Positions 24,384 through 35,105 of a stretch of DNA of 64,000 nucleotides are shown one piece after another. Numbering within the stretch: position 1 is the first letter of the stretch; each line of letters opens with the position of its first letter. A model generated the notes under the pieces. That model was not told the DNA's origin, did not search any database, and saw nothing but the letters and a program-made list of their open reading frames with translations. The DNA comes from CAVSNH01 sp963729275 (GTDB lineage Bacteria > Actinomycetota > Acidimicrobiia > Acidimicrobiales > RAAP-2): the NCBI GenBank assembly GCA_963729275.1, contig CAVSNH010000003.1, positions 434,001-498,000 of the forward strand, read 5' to 3'. Made by a program: the position numbers and the translations under genes.

Positions 24384-27300
24384 CTACGACTCAACGGTGA
24401 GCTGGAAGGTCTTGCTCACGTTCTGCTTCGGCTTGCTCTTGTCGCTGACCTTGATGGTGAACGTGTACGTCCCCGGAGTGACCTTGGCGCTCACACTGCC
24501 CGAGAGCAGGCCCGACTTGCTGAGCTTGAGGCCCTTGGGCAGCGAACCCGACTTCCCCCACTTCAGCGGCAGAACGCCGCCGATGGCATGGAGCTGCACG
24601 CTGTAGGGCGACCCGATCGTGGCCGCCGACAGCGGTGACGTGGTGGTGATGGTCAGCCCGGCGACGACCAGGGTGAAGTTCTGGGTCACGGGCCCGCTCA
24701 CGCCGTTGTTGGCAGTGAACAGGATCGGGAAGGAGCCCAAATGCTTCGGTGTCCCCGACAGCACGCCACCCGAGAAGGTCACGCCGGCAGGCAGATTGCC
24801 GTATTCCGTGATGGTGGGCGCCGGACTTCCGCTGGCCGTCGGGGTGAACGTCCCGGCCGAGTCCAGATAGAAGGTGGTTGCGCTGGGGGACGTGAACACC
24901 GGCGCCGCCACCACCGTCAAGGTGAACGGTTGGCTGGCGTTGGGGCTCACCCCGTTGTCGGCCACGAAGGTGATCGAATAGGTCCCCCTCGTCCCCGCCG
25001 CCGGGGTCCCGGCCAGGGTGCCGGTGCCGTTGCCGTTGTCGGTGAAGGTCACGCCGCTCGGCAGGGTGCCCGTCTCGGTCAGAGCCGCCGTGGGTAGTGC
25101 GGACGAGGTCACGGTGAAGCTGCCGGCCTGTCCCTCGGTGAAGTGGTGCTGGCGTCGCTGCTCGTGATGGTCGGAGCCCCATACACGGAGAGAATGAACG
25201 ACTGGGTGGCGTTCGGGCTCACTCCATTGCTGGCCGTGATGGTGATCGAGTATCCACCGGAGGTGCCGGCCGCCGGGGTCCCGGCCAAGGTGGCCGTCCC
25301 GTTGCCGTTGTCAACGAAGGTGACGCCGGTGGGCAGAGAGCCCGTCTCGGACAGCGAGTCCGTCGGGTAGCCGGTCGACGTGACCGTGAAGCTGCCCGCC
25401 TGTCCCTCGGTGAACGTGGTGCTGTCGGCCGACGTGATGGCCGGGGCCGCGTCCACGGTGAGGGTGAAAGTCTGGCTGGCGTCCGGACTGATCCCGTTCG
25501 ACGCCCCGATGGTGAGGCCGTAGACGCCGTTGGTGCCCGCCGCCGGGGTCCCGGCCAGGGTGGCCGTCCCGTTGCCGTTGTCGGTGAAGGTGACCCCGGT
25601 GGGCAGGGCACCGGTCTCGGTGAAGGCAGGCGTCGGCAGACCGGTGGCCGTGACCGTGAAGCTGCCCCCCTCGCCCTCGACGAAGGTGGTGCTGTCCGCC
25701 GAGGTGATGGCCGGGGCCGCCTCCACCGTGAGGGTGAAGGTCTGATTGGCGTCCGGGCTCACCCCGTTCGAGGCGGTGATGGCGACGGTATAGACGCCGT
25801 TCGATCCCGTCGCCGGCGTGCCGGCCAAGGTGGCCGTGCCGTCACCGTTGTCGGTGAAGGTGACGCCGCCCGGCAGGGCGCCCGTCTCCGACAGCGACGC
25901 CGTCGGCAATCCGGTCGAAGTCACGGTGAAGCTGCCCGCCTGTCCCTCGGTGAACGTGGTGTTGTCGGCCGAAGTGATGGCCGGGGCCGCGTCCACCGTG
26001 AGCGTGAAGGTCTGACTGGCGTCCGGGCTGATTCCGTTCGACGCCCCGATGGTGAGGCTGTAGACGCCGTTCGTGCCCACATCCGGGGTGCCGCCCAGGG
26101 TGGCCGTGCCGTCACCGTTGTCGGTGAAGGTGACGCCACCGGGCAGGGAGCCCGTCTCGGTAAGAGCTGGCGCCGGCAGACCCGTGGTCGTCACGGTGAA
26201 GCTGCCCGCCGATCCCTCGGTGAACGTCGTGCTGTCGCCCGAGGCGATGGTCGGGGCTGCGTCCACCGTCAGGGTGAAGGTCTGATTGGCCTCGGGGCTC
26301 ACACCGTTCGACGCCGTGAGGGTGACCGTGTAGACACCGTTCGTGCCCGCCGCCGGCGTGCCACTCAGGGTGGCCGTGCCGTCGCCGTTGTCGGAGAAGC
26401 TGACGCCGCTCGGCAGGCCACCCGTCTCGGACAGCGAGGCGGTGGGCAATGCCGTCGAGGTGACCGTGAAGCTGCCCGCCTGCCCCTCGGTGAACGTCGT
26501 GTTGTCGGCCGAGGTGATGGTCGGGGCCACGTCCACGGTCAGGGTGAAGGTCTGGTCGGCCTCCGGGCTCACGCCGTTCGACGCCGTGATGGTGAACGTG
26601 TAGACACCATTCGTACCCGCCGCCGGTGTGCCGGCCAGGGTGGCCGTGCCGTCGCCGTTGTCGACGAGGCTGACCCCGGTGGGCAGGGCCACCCGACTCG
26701 GTGAGAGCGGCAGTGGGCAGTCCGGTCGAGGTGACGGTGAAGGTACCGGGCGCACCCTCGGCGAACGTGGTGTTGTCGGCCGAGGTGATGGTCGGGGCCA
26801 CGTCCACGGTCAGGGTGAAGGTCTGACTGGCGTCCGGGCTGATTCCGTTGGTGGCTCCGATGCTGAAGGAGTAGACGCCGTTCGTGCCCGCCGCTGGGGT
26901 ACCGCTCAGGGTGGCCGTGCCGTCGCCGTTGTCGGTGAAGGTGACCCCTGTGGGCAGGGCCCCCGTCTCGCTCAAGGCCGGGCGTAGGGCAGGCCCGAGG
27001 TCGTCACCGTGAAGCTGCCGGCCGATCCCTCGGCGAAGGTGGTGGCGTCGGCCGAGGTGATGGACGGCGGTCCGTCCACCGTGAGGGTGAAGGACTGAGT
27101 GGCAGCAGGAGTGATCCCGTTGGAGGCCGTGATGGTCAAGCTGTACACGCCCGAGGTTCCGGCGTCCGGCGTGCCGGCAGAGGTGGCCGTCCCGTCGCCG
27201 TTGTCGGCGAAGATGACCCCACCGGGCAGAGCCCCCGTCTCGCTCAGAGCGGGCGTGGGCAGGCCCGACGTCGTCACTGTGAAGCTGCCGGCCGACCCCT

Positions 27301-29493
27301 CCGTGAACGTGGCGGCGTCGGCCGAGGTGATGGACGGGGCCGCGTCCACGGTCAGGGTGAAGGTCTGACTGGCGTTGGGGCTCACGTTGTTGCTGGCCCC
27401 GATGGTCAGGGGGTAGACGCCGCTCGTGCCTGCCGCCGGGGTGCCGGACAGGGTGGCCGTCCCGTTCCCGTTGTCGACGAAGGTGACCCCGGTGGGCAGG
27501 GATCCCGACTCCGATCAGGCCGGGGTGGGAGGCCGGACGTCGTCACCGTGAAGGTGCCCGCCGAACCCACCGCGAAGGTCGTACTGTCGGCCGAGGTGAT
27601 GGTCGGAGCCTGGTCGACGTTCAGGGTGAAGGACTGGGTGGCATTCGGGCTGATCCCGTTGGCGGCATTGATGCGTGATCGGGTAGGACTGCCGTCCCCG
27701 ACGTCGGGGTGCCGGACAAGGAGGCCGTGCCGTTGCCGTTGTCGGTGAAGGTCACCGTGCTGGGTAGCGAGCCCGACTCGGTGATGGCCGGCGTCGGGGT
27801 GCCCGGCCGTCGTGACGGTGAACGAGCCCGCCGAACCGGCGGTGAAGGTCGTGCTGTTGGCCGAGGTGATGGTCGGGGCGACTCCCGGCGTAATGGGATT
27901 GTTCGATGCGTTGGCCGACGGTCCGGTGCCCACGGTGGTCACGGCGGCGACCGAGAGGTCGTAGGACGTGCCGTTGGTGAGCCCGGTCAGGGTCTCACTG
28001 GTCGCCGTCGAGCTGAAGGTATGGCTGACCGTCGTCCCGCTGGGCAGCGGGGTGGCGGTCAGCGTGTAACCGGAGATCGAGGCGGTTCCGGGGTCGGAGG
28101 GCGCCGTCCAGCTGGCCGCGATCTGGCCGTTGCCGCCGGTGCCGCTCACCCCGGTGGGTGCGCCGGGAAGGGCCGTCCAGGTGAGTGCGACGCTCCCCGG
28201 GACACCCGGCCCAGCCGCGTCGATCGTGCTGGTCGAGGTCGGCCCTGAGCCGCCGACGCCGGTGGTGGCGCCGGAGGTGCCCTGTGCGGTCGACTCGCTG
28301 CAGGCCGTGGAGCTGGTGGTGGTCCCGGCGGTGAACGTCGGGTTCGAGCCGTTGACGAACGAGGTGACGTTGGAGGTCGACACCCACGAGGAGCCGGCGC
28401 CACCGCCACTGGCGCCCGAGCTGGGAGGAGGGTGCAGCCGTTGCCGGCGCCGCTGCCTCCGCCGTAGTAGCCGGCGCCACCACCACCGCCACCGGGGTGC
28501 TGGGTGTCCGACGTCGCCGTGCCACCGGTGGCACCCATGCCGGAGGCATTGGGTCCGCTACCGGCCGACCCGGCCGGTCCGCTGCCGCTGCCCACGACGG
28601 TACCGCCGGCGCCGGCCGCGCTGACGGCAGCACCGGTGCCCCCCGTCGTCGCCGCCGTGCTGCTCGTGCTACCGGCCGCACCGATACCGCCGCCGCCACC
28701 GGCGCCCGTAGTCTGAGCTCGGAGTCCTGGCCGCCACCGCCGCCGCCAAAGCCCTGGCCGGCCTGGCTGGTGCCGCTATTGGCCTCGGAGGTCGCGCCAG
28801 CGCCGGTCGTGGCCCCGGCGTTGCCGTTGCCGCCGTTGCCGCCGTTCCCCGTGCAGCCACCTGCGCCGGCGCCGCCACCGCCGCCGGCGATGGCCAGCAA
28901 CGTGGAGCAGGGAGAGCTGGCGGTGCCATAGACGCAGACGGCACGCTCGAGCCGCCGCCGCCACCGCCGCCTGACTGATTGGACTGGCTCGTGGTGTCCC
29001 CGCCCTGGCCGCCGTTGGCGTAGCCGGTGCCACCGGCCCCACCGGTGACCGTAGTTCCGCTCGAGTGGGCGCCGCCCCCGCCACCGCCACAACCGATGAA
29101 CGTGGCGATGCTCTGGCCGGCGCGGCCGGTGAAGGTGCCGATGACCCCGGTGCCGGCACCCGCCGCCGGCGCCGGTGTTGGCCGGGTTGGCTCCGAGGCT
29201 GGTCATCGTAGCTGCTCCCGCCGCCACCGCCGCCGCCGCCGACGATGGTGATCGACGCCGAGCCGCCGCCGGTCTGGGCGCCCATGGTGGTGTAGTACCA
29301 GGTGCCGCAGGACGAGCGAGGACACGGACGTGCCGCCGGTCGTGTACCACTGCGGCGTGGCCGAGAAGGCGGCGGCCGGCGTGGCCATCCCGACAACGCC
29401 CACCACCGACAGGAGCCCGCCACAGACAGCGGCAACGACCGCCGCCCGGACGAGCAGGGCCGCTCGCCGTACCTTCGTGCGCTGACCATTCAT
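24384..29493 (-). pseudogene. Giant secreted Gly-rich/Fn3/Ig-repeat protein, reading frame broken by indels
   Basis: One gene in several frames. It starts at ATG 29493 with a signal peptide (AALLVRAAVVAAVCGGLLSV, then ATPAAAF), followed by a Gly/Ala-rich low-complexity region (about 28400-29280). A fibronectin type III domain follows (about 27900-28200, AASWTAPSDPGTASISGYTL). About twelve putative-Ig (He_PIG) repeats of about 90 residues come next (consensus ITSADxTTFTEGxAGSFTVT, with FTDNGNGTATLxGTPAAGT). Last is the Ig-like cap ending at 24384 (GSLPKGLKLSKSGLLSGSVS). Frame breaks I can place by comparing repeats: near 25140 (missing base), 26690 and 26988 (extra bases), 27520, 27672, 27808, and several between 28400 and 29330. 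No nonsense substitutions were seen inside repeats, so sequence error is as likely as decay. Probable role: cell-surface or adhesive protein. Confidence 0.75.
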
Positions 29494-29587
29494 CGAACCG
29501 CTCTCCCTCTCTGCCCTGCCGTGATTCTTGGCTCGTCGCATCCGCAGCTCTGTCCTCGCCTCTCGGTGTCCTCGGATCCAGTTCGAA

Positions 29588-32500
29588 CTATGGGTCGACC
29601 GTCAGATCGAACGTGGCCGCCGCCTTCTGCTTGGGTTTGTCCGAGTCGGTGACCTTGATGGTCAACGAGTAGGTGCCCGGGGCCACCTTGGAGCTCACCT
29701 TGCCCGAAAGCAGGCCCGACTTGCTGAGCTTGAGCCCCTTGGGCAACGACCCGGTCTTCGACCATTTGAGTGGCGCAATGCCGCCCGTCGCCGTGAGCTG
29801 CTGGCTGTAGGCGTGCGCTACGGTGGCGGGATTCAGCGAGGTGGTCGTGATCCTCAGGCCGGTCACCGTCAGCGTGAAGTACTGGACCGCCTGAGGGCTC
29901 ACGCCGTTGTTGGCCACAAAGCCGATCTGGAAGGTGCCGGCCTGGGTGGGCGTGCCCGACAGCTTGCCGTTGGAGAAGGTGACCCCGTGGGGCTCCGTTC
30001 CCGAGGCGGTGATAGTGGGCGTGGGGTTGCCGGTGGCCGTCACCGTGAAGCTGTCTGCGCTGCCCAGAGGGAAGGTCGCCTGGTCGGCCGAGGTGATGGC
30101 CGGAGCCGTCCCGACGGTCAGGGAGAACGCCTGGGTGGCGTTGGGGCTGACCCCGTTGCTGGCCGTGATGGTGATGGGGAAGCTCCCGCTTGCCGTCGGG
30201 GTGCCCGACAGGGTGGCCGTGCCGTTGCCGTTGTCGGCAAATGTCACACCGGCCGGTAGCGAGCCCGACTCTTGGAGGGCGGCCGTCGGGTTCCCTGTCG
30301 TCGTCACCGTGAAGCTGTTGGCCGAACCCTCGGCGAACATCGCCGCGGCGGAGGAAGTGATGGCTGGGGCCTGGTCGACGGTCAGGGTGAAGGCCTGGCT
30401 GGCGTCAGGGCTGACTCCGTTGGTGGCGGCGACGGTGATCGGGTAGGACCCACCCATGCCCGAAGCCGGGGTGCCCGACAGCGTGGCCGTCCCGTTGCCG
30501 TTGTCGACGAAGCTCACCCCGGTGGGCAGCGTCCCGGTTTCGGAGAGCGCCGCCGTCGGGTTCCCCGTCGTCGTCACCGTGAACGTCCCCGCCGATCCGA
30601 CCGTGAAGGTCGCCGACCCGGCCGAGGTGATGGCCGGAGCCGCGTCGACCGTCAGGGTGAAGGGCTGGGTGGCATTCGTGCCGATTCCGTTGCTCGCCGC
30701 CACGGTGATCGGGTAGGACCCGCCGGTGCCGGCCGCCGGAGTTCCGGACAAGGTGGCCGTCCCGTTGCCGTCGTCGGTGAAGGTCACCCCGGTAGGCAGC
30801 GCTCCGGTCTGGCTGAGGGCGGCCGTCGGGTAACCCGTCGACGTCACCGTAAAGGTGCCCGACGACCCCTCGGTGAAGCTGTCGCTGTCCGCCGAGGTGA
30901 TGACCGGGGCGGCGTCCACGGTCAGGGTGAAGGACTGGGTGGCGTCGGGGCTGACCCCGTTACTGGCCGTGATGGTGAGCGGATAGACACCGCCCGTTCC
31001 CGCTGCCGGGGTCCCCGACAGGGTTCCCGTCCCGTTGGCGTGAGCGACGAAGGACACTCCGGAGGGCAGAGAGCCGGTCTCGGCCAGGCTCGGTGTCGGA
31101 TTGCCGGTCGAGGTCACCGTGAAGCTGCCGGAGGATCCCACGGTGAAGGTCGTGGAGTTGGAAGAGGTGATGGCCGGGGCCGCGTCCACGGTGAGGGTGA
31201 AGGACTGGGTGGCATTGGGAGACACCCCGTTGGCGGCCTTGATGGTGATCGCATACGACCCTCGGGTGCCGGCCGCGGGCGTGCCCGCCAGGGTGGCCGT
31301 GCCGTCACCGTCGTCGGTCAAGGTGACGCCCGTCGGGAGGGCCCCGGTCTTGGTGAGGGCGGCTGTCGGGTAACCAATCGACGTCACCGTGAAGGTGCCC
31401 GACGATCCCTCGGTGAAGGTCGCGCTGTTGGCCGAGCTGATGACCGGGGCCTGGTCGACGGTCAGGGTGAACGACTGGGTGGCGTTGGGGTTCACCCCGT
31501 TGGCGGCCGTGATGGTGAGTGGGTAGCTCCCATTCGACGTCGGGCTGCCGGACAGGGTGGCAGTCCCGTTGCCGTTGTCGGTGAAGGTGACACCGGAGGG
31601 CAACGAGCCCGACTCGCTCAGGTTCGGAGTCGGTGTGCCCGTCGTGGTCACCGTGAACGAGCCGGCGGATCCCTGGTTGAAGGTCGCGCTACCAGCCGAG
31701 GTGATGGCCGGGGCTTGTTCGACGGAGGTGACCGTGAGCGTGAAGCTCTGGTTTGCCGCTGTGCCGACACCGTTGGTGGCGGTGATGGTGATCGGGAAGC
31801 TCCCACTGGTCGACGGGGTACCCGACAGGCTGGCCGTGCCGTTGCCATTGTCGGTGAAGGTGACACCGGAGGGCAGCGAGCCCGTCTCGTTCAGGGCGGG
31901 GGTCGGATCACCAGTGGTGGTCACTCGGAAGCTGCTGGACACCCCGTCGGAGAAGGTGGTGCTGGCCGTCGAGGTGATGGCCGGAGCCTGGTCCACAGTG
32001 AGAGTGAACGACTGGGAGCCGTTGGGGCTGACCCCGTTGTCGGCGGTGATGGTGATCGGGTAGGACCCGCCGGTCCCCGCCGCCGGGGTGCCCGAAAGGG
32101 TGGCCGTCCCGTTGCCGTTGTCCGTGAACGTGACCCCGCTCGGGAGCCCACCCGTCTTGGACAGCGCGGCCGTGGGGTTGCCCGAGGTGGTCACCGTGAA
32201 TGACCCGGCCGACCCGGCGGTGAAGATCGTGGCGTTGGCCGAGGTGACGGTCGGGGCCTGGTCGACGGTGAGGGTGAAGGTCTGGGTGGCGTTGGGGCTG
32301 ACCCCGTTGCCGGCGGTGATGGTGATCGGGTAGCTGCCCAGCGTCCCGATGGCGGGGGTTCCCGACAGGGTGCCGGTGCCGTTGCCGTTGTCGACGAAGC
32401 TCACCCCATTGGGCAGGTTGCCCGTCTCCGACAAGGCGGTCGTGGGGTTGCCCGAGGTGGTCACCGTGAAGGTGCCAGCCGACCCGGCGGTGAAGGTCGT

Positions 32501-34870
32501 GGCGTTGGTCGAGGTGATGGTCGGGGCCTGGTCGACGGTGAGGGTGAACGACTGGGTGGCGTTGGGGTTCACCCCGTTGCCGGCGGTGATGGTGATCGGG
32601 TAGCTGCCCAGCGTCCCGATGGCGGGGGTGCCCGACAGGGTGGCCGTGCCGTTGCCGTTGTCGACGAAGCTCACTCCACTGGGCAGAGTGCCCGACTCCG
32701 ACAGGGCCGGCGCCGGACTGCCCGCCGTCGTCACGGTGAAGGTCCCGGATGAGCCGGCCGTGAACGTCGTGTTGTTCGCCGAGGTGACGGTCGGAGCCGC
32801 GTCCACGGTCAGGGTGAAGGTCTGGGTGCCGTTGGGGCTCACCCCGTTGTCGGCGGTGATGGTGATCGGGTAGGACCCGCGGGTGCCGCCGACCGGGGTG
32901 CCCGACAGAGCGGCCGTCCCGTTCCCGTTGTCGACGAAGCCCACCCCACTGGGCAGGGCACCCGTCTCCGACAGGGCCGCCACCGGGTTGCCCGATGTGG
33001 TCACCGTGAAGGTGCCTGGCGAACCTTCGTCGAAGGTCGTGGCCGTGCCCGATGTGACGGCCGGGGCCTGGTCGACGGTGAGCGTGAACGACTGGGCGGC
33101 GTTGGGGCTGACCCCGTTGTCGGCGGTGATGGTGATCGGGTAGGACCCACCGGTGCCCGCCGCCGGGGTGCCGGCAAGGGTGGCCGTCCCGTTGTGGTTG
33201 TCGACGAAGGTGACGCCGCTCGGCAGCGCTCCACTCTCCGAGAGGGCCGGGGCGGGTCCGCCCGAGGTGGTCACGTTGAACGTGCCCGCGGATCCGGCAG
33301 TGAAGGTGGTGTTGTTGGCCGAGGTGATCGAAGGGACGGTGCCGATGACGATCGGGGTGGCCGACTCGGCCGTTCCCAGATTGGTGCCCCGCGCCGTCTG
33401 GTACGAGTCATTGGGCCCGTTGCCCGGAAGCGGAGTGGTGTTGGTCTCGTCGATGTAGACGTTGTACGTGCCCGGCGTGAGCCCAGAGGGGACCTGGAAG
33501 CTCCCGGTGGGTTGGCCGGCCGTGAACGTGCAGGGGTTCGGGCCGACCGTCGCACTCTCGGCCCCGGTGCAGGCATAGGTGTCGGCGGGAATGGTGACGG
33601 TCGAATCCACGACGGGCACGGCCGTCGCCCGGCTGGTGCCGATGTAGACGCTGGGTGCACTGACTTGGTAGAAGCTCCCGGCCCCGTTCTGATCGTCGCC
33701 GTAGGGCCCGGTGTTGGGAGCGCCGTCGGCCGAGCCCCACCAGTTGGTGCCACCGGTCACGGACACGCTTGCTCCGGCCGTGGTCCCCGAGGTCGAAAGC
33801 GAGGCGGTCGATTGCTGGGGAACCGGCTGCCCGGTGTAGAAGAGGTCGTCGCTCGAGTAGTTGATCGAGCCGTTGTAGTCGTTGCCCGACGAAGCGATGA
33901 TGGTGCAGGAGACCAGGCCGGCGTTCACGTCGGACTGCGTCGGCGGGCAGGTGGCGAAGGAGTCGGTGTTTCCACCGGCCTCGTTGTCACCCAACGATCC
34001 GTACTTGCACTCTCCCCCGTTGACCCAGGGCGTCGGAGTGGTCAGCGAGGTCCCCGACCCGAAGTTGCTGTAGCTGTAGGTCGTGAAGAGGTTGAGGGAG
34101 CCGTAGCAACCGCCCGAGTTCAGGAAGAGATTCGACGAGGCCAGGTCGCCCTGGCTGGCCGATGGGTTGGAGTCCGTCGGCGTGGGCAGCGGGTTGGCGG
34201 TGTTCACCGTCCAGGCATCGCCTTCACCGCTGGTCTCGCCCGACCCCTCCTCGGCGACCATGGTGTCCGTGCAGGTCGCATAGTTGGACGTCGAGCCGAG
34301 CGTCTCGCCGTTGGCGATGGCCGCCCCGAAGGCCGACTGCGTGCCCGTCTGGTAGAGGTCCTGGTTGGCGTCGAACAGCTGGGTCGTGCCCGCGCCTGAC
34401 GTCCAGGAGCACGAGCCGTAGGACCCGATCGGGATGTCGTCGGTGGCACTTCCGCCCGAGTTGGTGGCCACGGGGCCCAGATCGGGCGGCGTCCCTGAGC
34501 TCACGGGCGTATTGGTGTCGGTTCCGCAGATTTGCGCCGTCCCGGTGGCCAGGTCGACGTTCTTGATGCTGTAGTTGGTGAACCCGGACGGGGTGGTACC
34601 GGCGGTCATGCTCGTCAACGGGAGAGCCGCGGAGTTCGAGATCGAGACGTCGTCGCAGAACGGGACATTCTGGATGGCATCGAAATACTGACCCGTCGCC
34701 CAAGTCGGGGCCGTCGCCGCCGCCGCCGGCCCGGCGCCAAGTCCGACGACCGCCGACGCGGTCACGCCTACGATCAGTCCCAGTGCGCCGACCGAGCGCA
34801 GGACACGACCTCCAAACCGACTGGTGCGAACGCGCGGAAATGGTCCTTGAGCCCCGATGGATTCGCTCAT
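29588..34870 (-). CDS. Giant secreted protein with 13 putative-Ig repeats (intact)
   Basis: 1760 residues from ATG 34870 (MSESIGAQGPFPRVRTSR). The signal peptide is LRSVGALGLIVGVTASAVVG with cleavage near AAAATAP. Residues of about 45-500 form a module shared with the 42.9-49.6 kb protein (FCDD, NSGGSATDDIPIG, DAWTVNTANPLPTPTDSNPS, TGGTNWWGSADGAPN, VNAGLVSCTIIASSGND, YNVYIDETNTTPLPGNGPND). Then come 13 He_PIG Ig-like repeats of 88-90 residues and a C-terminal cap (LRITTTSLNPATVAHAYS, GSLPKGLKLSKSGLLSGKVS). No LPXTG or transmembrane anchor is visible at the C-terminus. It is 95 bases upstream of the related broken gene and probably co-transcribed. Likely an extracellular adhesin-like or matrix protein. 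Confidence 0.88.
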   Translation of the reverse strand: MSESIGAQGPFPRVRTSRFGGRVLRSVGALGLIVGVTASAVVGLGAGPAAAATAPTWATGQYFDAIQNVPFCDDVSISNSAALPLTSMTAGTTPSGFTNYSIKNVDLATGTAQICGTDTNTPVSSGTPPDLGPVATNSGGSATDDIPIGSYGSCSWTSGAGTTQLFDANQDLYQTGTQSAFGAAIANGETLGSTSNYATCTDTMVAEEGSGETSGEGDAWTVNTANPLPTPTDSNPSASQGDLASSNLFLNSGGCYGSLNLFTTYSYSNFGSGTSLTTPTPWVNGGECKYGSLGDNEAGGNTDSFATCPPTQSDVNAGLVSCTIIASSGNDYNGSINYSSDDLFYTGQPVPQQSTASLSTSGTTAGASVSVTGGTNWWGSADGAPNTGPYGDDQNGAGSFYQVSAPSVYIGTSRATAVPVVDSTVTIPADTYACTGAESATVGPNPCTFTAGQPTGSFQVPSGLTPGTYNVYIDETNTTPLPGNGPNDSYQTARGTNLGTAESATPIVIGTVPSITSANNTTFTAGSAGTFNVTTSGGPAPALSESGALPSGVTFVDNHNGTATLAGTPAAGTGGSYPITITADNGVSPNAAQSFTLTVDQAPAVTSGTATTFDEGSPGTFTVTTSGNPVAALSETGALPSGVGFVDNGNGTAALSGTPVGGTRGSYPITITADNGVSPNGTQTFTLTVDAAPTVTSANNTTFTAGSSGTFTVTTAGSPAPALSESGTLPSGVSFVDNGNGTATLSGTPAIGTLGSYPITITAGNGVNPNATQSFTLTVDQAPTITSTNATTFTAGSAGTFTVTTSGNPTTALSETGNLPNGVSFVDNGNGTGTLSGTPAIGTLGSYPITITAGNGVSPNATQTFTLTVDQAPTVTSANATIFTAGSAGSFTVTTSGNPTAALSKTGGLPSGVTFTDNGNGTATLSGTPAAGTGGSYPITITADNGVSPNGSQSFTLTVDQAPAITSTASTTFSDGVSSSFRVTTTGDPTPALNETGSLPSGVTFTDNGNGTASLSGTPSTSGSFPITITATNGVGTAANQSFTLTVTSVEQAPAITSAGSATFNQGSAGSFTVTTTGTPTPNLSESGSLPSGVTFTDNGNGTATLSGSPTSNGSYPLTITAANGVNPNATQSFTLTVDQAPVISSANSATFTEGSSGTFTVTSIGYPTAALTKTGALPTGVTLTDDGDGTATLAGTPAAGTRGSYAITIKAANGVSPNATQSFTLTVDAAPAITSSNSTTFTVGSSGSFTVTSTGNPTPSLAETGSLPSGVSFVAHANGTGTLSGTPAAGTGGVYPLTITASNGVSPDATQSFTLTVDAAPVITSADSDSFTEGSSGTFTVTSTGYPTAALSQTGALPTGVTFTDDGNGTATLSGTPAAGTGGSYPITVAASNGIGTNATQPFTLTVDAAPAITSAGSATFTVGSAGTFTVTTTGNPTAALSETGTLPTGVSFVDNGNGTATLSGTPASGMGGSYPITVAATNGVSPDASQAFTLTVDQAPAITSSAAAMFAEGSANSFTVTTTGNPTAALQESGSLPAGVTFADNGNGTATLSGTPTASGSFPITITASNGVSPNATQAFSLTVGTAPAITSADQATFPLGSADSFTVTATGNPTPTITASGTEPHGVTFSNGKLSGTPTQAGTFQIGFVANNGVSPQAVQYFTLTVTGLRITTTSLNPATVAHAYSQQLTATGGIAPLKWSKTGSLPKGLKLSKSGLLSGKVSSKVAPGTYSLTIKVTDSDKPKQKAAATFDLTVDP
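29870..33341 (-). repeat. Array of 13 tandem He_PIG Ig-like coding repeats
   Basis: Units of roughly 264-270 bases, each opening near a GCC-GAGGTGATGG block (plus strand) and coding for xAPxITSxxxTTFxxGSAGTF, a two-strand segment with SETGxLPSGV, and FTDNGNGTATLSGTPAxGT. The most similar neighbouring units (about 32200-32900) share long near-identical stretches, pointing to recent duplication or gene conversion. Confidence 0.85.
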
Positions 34871-35105
34871 GTTTGTGATTTGGGCGCGCCCGGGCGGCCA
34901 CAAAGAAGCCCCCTACTGCGCTGCGCCCCCTCCCCCCATTCCTGGTCCAGCCCGCGCCTTTTCGGGCTACCGTCGCTCCGAAGGACAATATTTGAACGAT
35001 TGTTTGCCCGCCATCCCTAATTTTTGGGATTCCGTGGGAGATCACCGTCCACCCGGGCTGGACCGGCACTGGTTGTGGGCGACCAACAACGGGTAGTCAT
35101 CGGCA
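34871..35105. other. AT-rich divergent intergenic region
   Basis: 235 bases between the giant Ig-repeat gene and the CYTH-CHAD gene. The patch at about 34983-35035 is strikingly AT-rich for this genome (ACAATATTTGAACGATTG, CCCTAATTTTTGGG). It includes a short ATCCC/GGGAT inverted repeat. It probably holds the promoter of the giant gene; exact boxes not assigned. Confidence 0.45.

Noticed and set aside
30272..32203. 643-codon Gly/Arg-rich frame on the plus strand
   Set aside because: Antisense reading of the Ig-repeat array; periodicity comes from the repeats on the other strand.
24384..34870. Tandem repeats considered as CRISPR or non-coding satellite
   Set aside because: Unit length (about 265 bases), strong codon periodicity and conserved protein motifs show they are coding Ig repeats.
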